A stretch of 64,000 nucleotides of DNA from Herpetosiphon sp042688385 (GTDB taxonomy: Bacteria; Chloroflexota; Chloroflexia; Chloroflexales; Herpetosiphonaceae), in contig NZ_JBHUPY010000020.1 of assembly GCF_042688385.1 (NCBI RefSeq), forward strand, positions 24,261 through 88,260, written 5' to 3'. The notes under the pieces were generated by a model. The model did no database searches. It saw only the letters and a list, made by a program, of their open reading frames with translations, and was not told the origin of the DNA. Made by a program: the position numbers and the translations under genes. Shown piece by piece: positions 42,539 through 50,497 of this stretch; within the stretch, counting starts at the first letter, position 1; every line of letters starts with the position of its first letter.

Positions 42539-44134
42539 TTACGCCGCGACGGTTTCGGCGTGTTTGAGTAGCACTGGTTGGTTGCTTTGGGCGCGTACCA
42601 AGGGCAATTCTAGCGAATCGACCAAGGCTTGCCAGCTGGCTTCAATAATATTTTCCGAGCAGCCAACGGTTGTCCAGCGTTCTTCGCCCATCGCGGCCTC
42701 GATCAGCACCCGCGTGGTTGCGCCAGTCGCCGATTCCGAATCGAGAATCCGCACTTTGTAATCGACGAGATGCACATCGGCCAATTCTGGGTAGCGCGAG
42801 AGCAACGCTTTGCGCATTGCTTGGTCAAGCGCGTTAACGGGGCCGTTGCCCGAAGCTGCCGTATGATAAATTTCCTCGCCAATTTGCAGCTTTACCGTTG
42901 CCTCGGCCTGCATCTCAACCCCACGCCGTTGCTCAACAATCGTCACAACATCGAGCAATTTGAAGGGCGCGGTATAATCGGCGGCGGCCCGACGCACCAA
43001 TAATTCAAATGAGCCTTCGGCGGCTTCGAACTGAAAGCCCTTGCTTTCGAGCAATTTAACTCGTTCGAGCACGCCACGTTCGAGGCCTGCGCTCTCCACA
43101 CCCAATTCTTCGGCGCGCATTTTGATGTTGCCACGGCCTGAAAGCTCGCTGATCACCACCCGTTTGCGATTGCCAACTTGCACTGGGTCGATATGCTGAT
43201 ACGAATGTTCAACTTTGGCCACTGCCGCAACGTGAATCCCGCCTTTGTGGGCGAACGCGCTGTTGCCAACGTAGGCGGCGTGTTCGTCGGGGTTCAAATT
43301 GGCAATCTCGCTGACCGTGCGCGAAAGTTCAGTCAAGCGTTGCAGTTGGTCGGGCAGCACACAGAACATGCCCATTTTTACTTGCAAATTGGGAATAATC
43401 GAAATTAAGTTGGCGTTACCGCAGCGCTCGCCATAGCCGTTGATCGTGCCCTGCACTTGGCGACAACCAGCGACAATCGCCGCCAACGAGTTTGCTACTG
43501 CCAACTCGCTATCGTTGTGAGTGTGGATGCCAAGTTGGGTTTTGATTTTGCCCTTGACTTGCTGCACTACGGCGCTGATCCAATCGGGCAGTGAGCCGCC
43601 ATTGGTATCGCACAGCACAATCCAATCGGCTCCGGCTTCGGCGGCAGCCTTGATGGTGGCTAGCGCATAGGTATTATCCGCGCGGAAGCCATCGAAAAAG
43701 TGCTCGGCATCGTAGATCACTTCTTTGCCGTGGGCCTTCATCAGGGCGACGCTATCGCGAATCATGGCCAAATTTTCTTCGAGCGTGGTTTCCAACACCT
43801 CGGTTACGTGCAATGTCCACGATTTGCCAACCAAGGTCACAACGGGTGTGTTGGCATCGAGCAAGGCTTTGAGATTAGCATCGGTTTCTGGTTTGCTATT
43901 GGCGCGCCTGGTTGAACCAAAGGCTGCAATTTTGGCGTGCTTCCACTCCATTTTGGCAGCTTCGGCAAAAAATGCTGCATCTTTGGGATTCGAGCCAGGC
44001 CAACCGCCCTCGATATAGTGCATGCCAAAGCGATCAAGTTCGCGAGCGATTTTTAATTTATCGGCTAAAGATAACGAAAGCCCTTCGCGTTGAGTGCCGT
44101 CCCGCAGCGTTGTATCGTATAAAAATATTTGCAT
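42539..44134 (-). CDS. cimA: (R)-citramalate synthase
   Basis: A 531-residue enzyme of the isopropylmalate/citramalate synthase family. It condenses pyruvate with acetyl-CoA, the threonine-independent entry into isoleucine synthesis. DTTLRDGTQREGLSLSLADK replaces the EQSPG form of LeuA, and YIEGGWPGSNPKDAAFF is typical of the CimA type. Metal binding residues lie in GIHTHNDSELAVANS. A C-terminal regulatory domain (about 400-520) probably binds isoleucine. A separate leuA is present upstream, supporting the distinction. The GAGGAT site precedes the ATG. Confidence 0.93.
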   Translation of the reverse strand: MQIFLYDTTLRDGTQREGLSLSLADKLKIARELDRFGMHYIEGGWPGSNPKDAAFFAEAAKMEWKHAKIAAFGSTRRANSKPETDANLKALLDANTPVVTLVGKSWTLHVTEVLETTLEENLAMIRDSVALMKAHGKEVIYDAEHFFDGFRADNTYALATIKAAAEAGADWIVLCDTNGGSLPDWISAVVQQVKGKIKTQLGIHTHNDSELAVANSLAAIVAGCRQVQGTINGYGERCGNANLISIIPNLQVKMGMFCVLPDQLQRLTELSRTVSEIANLNPDEHAAYVGNSAFAHKGGIHVAAVAKVEHSYQHIDPVQVGNRKRVVISELSGRGNIKMRAEELGVESAGLERGVLERVKLLESKGFQFEAAEGSFELLVRRAAADYTAPFKLLDVVTIVEQRRGVEMQAEATVKLQIGEEIYHTAASGNGPVNALDQAMRKALLSRYPELADVHLVDYKVRILDSESATGATTRVLIEAAMGEERWTTVGCSENIIEASWQALVDSLELPLVRAQSNQPVLLKHAETVAA

Positions 44135-44162
44135 GTCTTAATCCTCGCACGAAGTTTCGATT

Positions 44163-44255
44163 GATCCACGAAGGGCACAAAGAGCACGAAGGTGAGCAGA
44201 TTGAGGCTTAGTGTTCCTTCGTGTTCTTCGTGGATCGGCCTTCGCGTTCTTCGCG
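44163..44255. repeat. CGAAG-family inverted repeat, copy 4
   Basis: GATCCACGAAG (44163-44173) and CTTCGTGGATC (44226-44236) form a perfect 11-bp inverted pair. A further unit, CTTCGCGTTCTTCGCGGTTT, runs to the pheA stop codon. It fills the spacer between pheA and cimA. Confidence 0.7.
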
Positions 44256-44257
44256 GT

Positions 44258-45082
44258 TTACCCGCGAAACTTTGGATAACTACCAAAAATCTTGACCCGC
44301 CCAGCGATGGTTGCCAGCTTTTGCAAGGCTTCGGCAACGACTGGCTCATGACGATGGCCATCGATGTCGACCAAAAATACATAATCGCCAAGCTCGGCTT
44401 TGGCTGGCCGCGATTCAATTTTGCTCAAATTGATCCCAGCTTGGGCGAAAATTGCCAAGGCTTCGTGCAAAGCTCCGGCGCGATTGACCTTGGATGTAAA
44501 CATCAGCGAAGTCTTGTCGTCGCCAGTTGGCGCGGCATCCTCGGGAGCCAAAACCACAAAGCGGGTGCGATTGTTGGTGGTATCTTGAACATCGTAGGCC
44601 AAGATATTGGCTTGGGCGCGTTCGGCAGCATGCAAGGTGGTCAATGCGGCGGCGCGGCGCTCATCGGCGAGCGCTTCGACCAATGCAGCAGCAGTGCTTA
44701 ACGTGGCCACGGTTGGCACATTCGGCAAGCAGCGTTCGATAAAACGGCGTGATTGGGCCAGCGGTTGTTGGTGGGTATACAGCACTTCGATCGTATCGAG
44801 TTGCACATCGGGCTTGGCCACCAACATATGCCGAATCGGAATCACAATTTCGCGGCAAATCCGCAAACGCGTTTCGTGAATTAGCACATCGAGCGTAATG
44901 CTCACCGCGCCTTCGAGCGAGTTTTCAATTGGCAAAATGCCATAATCAACCGCCCGAGTTTCAACAGCCGTCATCACAGCGGGCATACTTGCCATTGGCA
45001 AATAGGTGGATTGTTGGTCGCCCGCTTCCAACGCTGCTTTTTCGCTGAATGTACCAGCTGGGCCGAGATAAGCAATTTTCAT
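44258..45082 (-). CDS. pheA: Prephenate dehydratase
   Basis: A 274-residue enzyme converting prephenate to phenylpyruvate for phenylalanine synthesis. The N-terminal block is MKIAYLGPAGTFSEKAAL. The catalytic TRF motif occurs as TNNRTRFVVLA near residues 168-178. A C-terminal ACT domain (about 190-270) has ALHEALAIFAQAGINLSKIESRPAK; the ESRP motif is associated with phenylalanine feedback binding. No chorismate mutase domain is fused. It is an aromatic gene embedded between leuA and cimA. No clear ribosome binding site precedes the ATG. Confidence 0.96.
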   Translation of the reverse strand: MKIAYLGPAGTFSEKAALEAGDQQSTYLPMASMPAVMTAVETRAVDYGILPIENSLEGAVSITLDVLIHETRLRICREIVIPIRHMLVAKPDVQLDTIEVLYTHQQPLAQSRRFIERCLPNVPTVATLSTAAALVEALADERRAAALTTLHAAERAQANILAYDVQDTTNNRTRFVVLAPEDAAPTGDDKTSLMFTSKVNRAGALHEALAIFAQAGINLSKIESRPAKAELGDYVFLVDIDGHRHEPVVAEALQKLATIAGRVKIFGSYPKFRG

Positions 45083-45132
45083 AAGTTCGTTTGGGCTAGG
45101 GGCCTTGATTCAGCGCGAACCAAGGCCGCAAA

Positions 45133-46800
45133 TTATTCGTAACGACCGAGCGTCGAGCCACCGAACAAATCCACGCCTGGCGCAGCGCTGGCCACTTCCA
45201 TGCGGGCAGTGGTTTCTTGCTTAAGCCGCTCTTGGCGGGCTTTGAGCAATTTGTTCAAGGCTCCAACGTAGGCTTCGGCAGCAGCAACGATAATATCGAC
45301 ATTGACTCCATTGCCGCGCCAAACTTTGGCATCAGTTGCTTTTTCGGTCAGCACGCCGCGCACATGTTTGTGTTTGCCTTCGACGACTTTCACGCTAACT
45401 TCGCCAACCGCATCGATGCCTTCGGTGATGGCGTTGACCGCAAATTCGAGCAAGGTAACCGGAGTCAATACCACTTTGTTGATCGCCGAATAGACTGCAT
45501 CAACTGGGCCTGTGCCCTGCGCCGATTCAATTTTGACCTCGCCGTTGGGGCCGCGCATGCGCACGGTCGCGGTTGGAATGGCATTCACGCCTGAGGCAAA
45601 TTGCACATGTTCCAATTCATAAACTGGGCTTGGGCGACCTGCTTCATCAGTAATCAAGGCTTCAACATCGCGATCATCAACATATTTTTTGCGATCAGCC
45701 ACATCTTTGAAGCGGGCAAACAAGTGATTGATCGTGGCTTCATCGAAGCTATAGCCCAGCTCTTGCACCCGATGGCGGAAGGCATGGCGGCCTGAGTGTT
45801 TACCCAAAACCAAGGCATTACCATCTTGGCCAACCGATTCGGCGCTCATAATTTCGTAGGTCATACGGTGCTTCAACACGCCATCTTGGTGAATGCCCGA
45901 TTCGTGAGCGAAGGCATTCGCGCCAACAACTGCCTTATTGGGTGGCACTTGGGTGTTGGTGCAGGCACTCAACAAGCGTGAGCTTGGGGTTAGTTGGGTG
46001 GTGTCGATGTTGGTGCTCAGGCCATAAAATTGCTTGCGCGTTTCCAAAGCCATCACGACTTCTTCCAACGAAGCGTTGCCAGCTCGCTCACCGATGCCAT
46101 TAATTGTGCATTCGATTTGGCGTGCGCCAGCTCGAACTCCCGCCAAGGAATTGGCCACCGCCAAGCCCAAATCGTCGTGGCAGTGGGTCGAGATAATTAC
46201 ATCGCCAGCGCCAGGTACGTTTTCGATAATGCCCCGAAGTAACGCTGCATATTCCTCAGGCGTGGAATAACCCACGGTATCAGGAATATTCAAGGTTGTT
46301 GCGCCTTCTTCAATTGCTATCGCCAGCATCTGATACATAAATTCAATGTCGGAACGGGTCGCATCCATCGGCGAGAACTCAACATCGGCGCAGAGCGAGC
46401 TAGCTAAGCGCACCATTTCGCGGGTTTTGGCCAGCACTTCCTCGCGGGTTGAGCGCAATTGATACTCAATATGAATATCTGAGCTTGAGAGGAAGGTGTG
46501 AATGCGCTTTTTGGCAGCAGGCGCAATCGCCGTGGCACAGGCTTCGATGTCGCTTTTGACTGCCCGCGCCAAGCCACAGATCACCGGACCATCGGCAGTA
46601 CCAACACTCTTGGCAATCTGGTTGACTGCTTCCCAATCGCCTGGTGAGGCGGCAGGAAAGCCCGCTTCGATAATATCCACGCCCATTCGCGCCAATTGCT
46701 TGGCAACTTCCAACTTTTCGTGCAGATGCATGGTGCAGCCTGGTGATTGTTCACCATCGCGCAGGGTTGTATCGAAAATTCGTACATAATCGCTGGTCAT
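45133..46800 (-). CDS. leuA: 2-isopropylmalate synthase
   Basis: A 555-residue enzyme that condenses 2-oxoisovalerate with acetyl-CoA, the committed step to leucine. The ATG at 46800 (MTSDYVRIFDTTLRDGEQSP) follows GGAG; upstream codons read into a palindromic repeat. Motifs are DTTLRDGEQSPGCTM, STHCHDDLGLAVANSLAG (metal ligands His-x-His) and NGIGERAGNASLEEVVMAL. The C-terminal regulatory domain at about 395-520 is where leucine binds in the family. Expected to be feedback-inhibited. Confidence 0.97.
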   Translation of the reverse strand: MTSDYVRIFDTTLRDGEQSPGCTMHLHEKLEVAKQLARMGVDIIEAGFPAASPGDWEAVNQIAKSVGTADGPVICGLARAVKSDIEACATAIAPAAKKRIHTFLSSSDIHIEYQLRSTREEVLAKTREMVRLASSLCADVEFSPMDATRSDIEFMYQMLAIAIEEGATTLNIPDTVGYSTPEEYAALLRGIIENVPGAGDVIISTHCHDDLGLAVANSLAGVRAGARQIECTINGIGERAGNASLEEVVMALETRKQFYGLSTNIDTTQLTPSSRLLSACTNTQVPPNKAVVGANAFAHESGIHQDGVLKHRMTYEIMSAESVGQDGNALVLGKHSGRHAFRHRVQELGYSFDEATINHLFARFKDVADRKKYVDDRDVEALITDEAGRPSPVYELEHVQFASGVNAIPTATVRMRGPNGEVKIESAQGTGPVDAVYSAINKVVLTPVTLLEFAVNAITEGIDAVGEVSVKVVEGKHKHVRGVLTEKATDAKVWRGNGVNVDIIVAAAEAYVGALNKLLKARQERLKQETTARMEVASAAPGVDLFGGSTLGRYE

Positions 46801-46840
46801 AAAGTTCTCCGTAATCAGGGCCATTGTGAGGGGCTTTGTT

Positions 46841-46945
46841 CCCTCACCCCCAGCCCCTCTCCCACTAGACGCGGGAGAGGGGAGCATTCAATTCTGGGTT
46901 CCCCCTCGCCTCGCTGTGCGGGAGAGGGGGCTAGGGGGTGAGGGG
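46841..46945. repeat. Palindromic GAGGGG repeat, copy 5 (leuA-ilvC spacer)
   Basis: CCCTCACCCCCAGCCCCT, then GCGGGAGAGGGG, then CCCCCTCGCC, then the mirror arm GGGCTAGGGGGTGAGGGG. It separates ilvC from leuA and could fold into a long nested hairpin in the operon mRNA. Confidence 0.75.
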
Positions 46946-46969
46946 ACGTATCCAACCCCTAGCCCCAAA

Positions 46970-47983
46970 TTAACTGCCTGGGTTAATTTCTTTTGGATTG
47001 ACAAACGGCATCATTGAGCGCAGTTCGCGGCCAACGTGCTCGATTTGGTGGCCAACATCGGTTGAGCGATACTTGTTGAAGCGAGCGCGGCCAGTGTGGT
47101 TTTCTTCGATCCAATCTTCGGCGAATGCGCCATTTTGAATCTCTTCCAACAACAGTTTCATGGCTGCTTTGGTTTCGCTGGTCACGACCCGTGGGCCTGC
47201 GATGTAATCGCCCCATTCGGCGGTGTCGCTGACCGAGTAGCGCATATAGCTCAAGCCACCTTGGTAGAACAAATCGACGATCAATTTGAGTTCGTGCATA
47301 CATTCAAAGTAGGCAACTTCTGGTTGATAGCCAGCTTCGACCAAGGTTTCAAAACCTGCTTTGACCAAGGCCGAAACGCCGCCACACAAAATCGCTTGCT
47401 CACCGAACAAATCGGTTTCGGTTTCTTCAGCAAAGGTGGTTTCGAGCACGCCAGCCCGCGCACAACCAATACCCTTGCCATAAGCCAATGCGTTTTGCAA
47501 GGCTTCGCCGCTGGCATCTTGATAAACGGCAACCAAACCAGGCACACCACCGCCATGCTCAAATACTTCACGGACGCGATGTCCAGGCGATTTTGGCGCA
47601 ATCAACGAAACATCAACGCCAGCAGGTGGCACGATTTGACCATAGCGAATATTGAAGCCGTGTGCGAACATCAAGGTTGCGTTGGGCTTTAAGTTGGGGG
47701 CAATTTCATCGCTGTAAAGTTGAGCTTGGGTCGTATCTGGCACCAACACCATGACAACATCAGCAGCCTTGGTGGCTTCGCCGACGCTCAACACTTGCAA
47801 GCCAGCAGCTTCGGCTTTGGCCTTTGATTTGCTACCTTCGTGCAAACCAACCACCACCTTCACGCCGCTATCTTTCAAATTCAAGGCGTGGGCGTGGCCT
47901 TGTGAGCCATAACCGATGATCGCCACAGTTTTGCCAGCCAAGCGTCCAAGATCCGCATCGTTATCGTAATAAAGCTTTGCCAT
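46970..47983 (-). CDS. ilvC: Ketol-acid reductoisomerase (class I)
   Basis: A 337-residue NADPH-dependent enzyme that isomerises and reduces acetolactate and acetohydroxybutyrate. The Rossmann motif is VAIIGYGSQGHAHALNLKDSG (about 16-36). SLIAPKSPGHRVREVFEHGGGVP and the metal-binding helices DLFGEQAILCGGV and AYFECMHELKLIVDL follow. Length is normal for class I. GAGGAA lies before the ATG. A 40-codon small ORF lies between it and ilvN. Confidence 0.98.
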   Translation of the reverse strand: MAKLYYDNDADLGRLAGKTVAIIGYGSQGHAHALNLKDSGVKVVVGLHEGSKSKAKAEAAGLQVLSVGEATKAADVVMVLVPDTTQAQLYSDEIAPNLKPNATLMFAHGFNIRYGQIVPPAGVDVSLIAPKSPGHRVREVFEHGGGVPGLVAVYQDASGEALQNALAYGKGIGCARAGVLETTFAEETETDLFGEQAILCGGVSALVKAGFETLVEAGYQPEVAYFECMHELKLIVDLFYQGGLSYMRYSVSDTAEWGDYIAGPRVVTSETKAAMKLLLEEIQNGAFAEDWIEENHTGRARFNKYRSTDVGHQIEHVGRELRSMMPFVNPKEINPGS

Positions 47984-48044
47984 TGAATGAGTTCCTCAAT
48001 ATAACTAGGAAATGGGTTGAACGATGAACAATTGCTACCCGTGT

Positions 48045-48167
48045 TTATTCCATGGTCTCGCCGTAATCGCCCCACCAGGTATCCCAATTGACATCTTCAT
48101 CGCTATAGTGGGCTTTATCAGCGGTCGCGGTGGTTTCTTCTTCAAACATTGGTTGCAGCATGGTCAT
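48045..48167 (-). CDS. Small acidic Trp-rich protein (40 residues) between ilvN and ilvC
   Basis: ATG at 48167 follows AAAGGATC. The frame of 40 codons ends in TAA at 48045. The product begins MTMLQPMFEEETTATADKAH and ends VNWDTWWGDYGETME. It has eleven Asp/Glu, three Trp in five positions near the end and no Cys. It is on the operon strand, with 42 bases to ilvN and 61 to ilvC. The codon pattern (GAA, ACC, GCG, GAT) looks like coding sequence. It lacks runs of Ile/Leu/Val, so it is not a classical attenuator peptide. Function unknown; small regulatory subunit or protein-binding peptide are guesses. Confidence 0.6.
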   Translation of the reverse strand: MTMLQPMFEEETTATADKAHYSDEDVNWDTWWGDYGETME

Positions 48168-48209
48168 GATCCTTTATTAATAATGAGGCGTTTGCCTCGT
48201 TGAATGCAA

Positions 48210-48731
48210 TTAAGCAGCGCGAAATTCTTGGCTTTGATATGGCCCGCTGATGGTCGATGCGCCACGGGTCATTGCCACGCAGCCAGTGCGCACCATCTCG
48301 CGAATGCCAAACGGACGAATCAGGTCAACAAAGCGGTCGAGTTGTTCAGGGCTGCCGCTTAGTTCGATCATCATGGCATCGGGCACGACATCGACGATTT
48401 TGGCTCCGAAAATATCGGCCAATTGCATCAATTCGCTGCGCTTGGCTGGTGGTGCATAGACCTTAACCAGTAGCAAATCGCGGGTGACATTTGGATCTTG
48501 GGTCACGTCGCTGACCTTCAGCACATCGATCAATTTGTACAGTTGTTTGATCACTTGCTCGACGCTAGTGGTATCGCCATCGATCACCAAGGTCATGCGC
48601 GAGATGCCAGCGGTTTCGGTGTGGCCAACGGTCAAGCTTTCGATATTGAAGCCACGGCGGCGAAACAGGCTCACAGAGCGGTTCAGCACCCCAGGTTGGT
48701 CACGTAACAAAGCTACTAAGGTATGTTTCAT
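48210..48731 (-). CDS. ilvN: Acetolactate synthase small (regulatory) subunit
   Basis: A 173-residue regulatory subunit. The N-terminal ACT domain holds HTLVALLRDQPGVLNRSVSLFRRRGFNIESLTVG (about 3-36), the valine-binding region in this family. ARKxxL-type second half motifs follow (DLLLVKVYAPPAKRSELMQL...IVDVVPDAMMIELSG). It stimulates IlvB and confers valine feedback inhibition. It lies 18 bases after ilvB. Confidence 0.97.
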   Translation of the reverse strand: MKHTLVALLRDQPGVLNRSVSLFRRRGFNIESLTVGHTETAGISRMTLVIDGDTTSVEQVIKQLYKLIDVLKVSDVTQDPNVTRDLLLVKVYAPPAKRSELMQLADIFGAKIVDVVPDAMMIELSGSPEQLDRFVDLIRPFGIREMVRTGCVAMTRGASTISGPYQSQEFRAA

Positions 48732-48749
48732 AACAAAAATCTCCTGAGC

Positions 48750-50462
48750 CTATTTCACTGCCACAACGTCTTCGATTTCGACTTCGCTGGGGTCTTCGAA
48801 CATATCGCTGATGCTTGCTCCCGGAGCCACCATCGGGTAGACGTTGACTTCGCGCTCAACTACAAATTCAATCAAGAATGGCCCGTTGGTTGCCCGCGCT
48901 TGGTGAATCGCTTCGGCTACATCTTCAGCACGCTCGACCCGCACCCCAGGAATGCCATAAGCATCAGCCAACTTGATAAAATCGGGGCTCCACATTGGCG
49001 TAGCCGAATAGCGGCGTTCGTGGAAAAGCTCCTGCCATTGGCGAACCATGCCCAAGTAGCCATTGTTGATGATACAAATCTTCAAGGGCAGGCTTTCTTG
49101 CACTACCGTGGCCAGCTCTTGTAAATTCATCTGGAAGCCGCCATCACCAGCAATTGCCCAAACTTCTTCGTTGGGGCAAGCGACTTGCACGCCCATCGCT
49201 GCTGGCAAGGCAAAACCCATCGTGCCCAAACCGCCAGAAGTGATGTGAGTATGTGGCTTCATATATTCGATCAGCTGAGCAGCCCACATTTGGTGCTGGC
49301 CCACATCGGTGCAAACCCGAAATTCGCCTTGCAAAATGCGGGTGAATTCTGCATAGACATGGTGCGGCGTGAACATGGCGCTTTCTGGGTCGCGTTGGCG
49401 CTTGGAGCGGGTTGCCTGAACCTCGCGAATATGGTTGACCCATTCGCTGTGGTCGTTGGGGTTGGCAATTTCGGTCAAGTTTTCCAGCACGCGCTTGGCA
49501 TCGCCGACAATTGGCACGGCGGTTACCACGTTTTTGCCAACTTCAGCTGGATCAATATCAACGTGAATAATTTTGGCGTTGCGGGCAAAGCTATCCAATT
49601 TGCCAGTTACGCGGTCATCGAAGCGGGCACCAATCGTAAACAGCACATCGCATTCTTGAATCGCGCGATTGACGTGCACCCAACCGTGCATCCCCGGCAT
49701 ACCCAACGATAGCGGATGATCTTCGGGAATACAGCTAATGCCCAACAGTGTCGTGATCACCGGAATACCAGTTTTTTCGGCGAATTCGCGCAATTCAGTG
49801 CTGGCGTGGCCCAGCAAAATGCCGTGGCCTGCCATAATCAAAGGCTTTTTGGCCTGATTCAGCAAATTGGCGGCTTCTTTGATTTGGCGACGATTGCCAT
49901 CGTAGTTAGGTTTGTAGCCGGGCAAATCGACAGTTGCTGGATACTCGAATACACCACGGGCATTTTGGGTATCTTTGGCAACGTCAATCAGCACTGGGCC
50001 GGGGCGGCCAGTTCGCGCAATATGAAAAGCTTCTTTGAATACCCGTGGCAGGTCGCGCACATCGGTTACCAAATAATTGTGCTTGGTGATTGGCTGGGTA
50101 ATGCCCGTGACATCGGTTTCTTGAAAGCCATCTTTGCCAATCAACGAGGTGACGACTTGGCCGGTGATTGCTACGATTGGAATTGAATCCATCATGGCAT
50201 CGGCAATTGCAGTGACCAAGTTGGTTGCGCCTGGGCCGCTGGTGGCGACACAAACCCCAACTTTGCCGCTGGTACGGGCATAGCCTTCGGCGGCATGGCC
50301 AGCTGCTTGTTCGTGGCGCACCAAAATATGGCGCAATTGGGGATATTCGGGCAGCGCATGGTAGAACGGCATAATTGCCCCACCAGGATAGCCAAACATC
50401 ACATCAACGCCCTCGGCTATCAACGCTTCACACATCATTTGAGCACCAGTTAGCGTTTTCAT
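48750..50462 (-). CDS. ilvB: Acetolactate synthase large (catalytic) subunit
   Basis: A 570-residue thiamine diphosphate enzyme forming acetolactate and acetohydroxybutyrate. The activating glutamate is E51 in LVRHEQAAGHAAEGYA. FGYPGGAIMPFYHAL and SGPGATNLVTAIADAMMDSIPIVAITGQV are typical. The ThDP-metal motif is GDGGFQMNLQELATVVQ...NNGYLGMVRQWQ near residues 440-485. Length fits the family. It follows ilvD by 35 bases in the same operon. Confidence 0.98.
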   Translation of the reverse strand: MKTLTGAQMMCEALIAEGVDVMFGYPGGAIMPFYHALPEYPQLRHILVRHEQAAGHAAEGYARTSGKVGVCVATSGPGATNLVTAIADAMMDSIPIVAITGQVVTSLIGKDGFQETDVTGITQPITKHNYLVTDVRDLPRVFKEAFHIARTGRPGPVLIDVAKDTQNARGVFEYPATVDLPGYKPNYDGNRRQIKEAANLLNQAKKPLIMAGHGILLGHASTELREFAEKTGIPVITTLLGISCIPEDHPLSLGMPGMHGWVHVNRAIQECDVLFTIGARFDDRVTGKLDSFARNAKIIHVDIDPAEVGKNVVTAVPIVGDAKRVLENLTEIANPNDHSEWVNHIREVQATRSKRQRDPESAMFTPHHVYAEFTRILQGEFRVCTDVGQHQMWAAQLIEYMKPHTHITSGGLGTMGFALPAAMGVQVACPNEEVWAIAGDGGFQMNLQELATVVQESLPLKICIINNGYLGMVRQWQELFHERRYSATPMWSPDFIKLADAYGIPGVRVERAEDVAEAIHQARATNGPFLIEFVVEREVNVYPMVAPGASISDMFEDPSEVEIEDVVAVK

Positions 50463-50497
50463 TGGTATACCTCGCCTTGCGTAAGGATTTCAATAAT

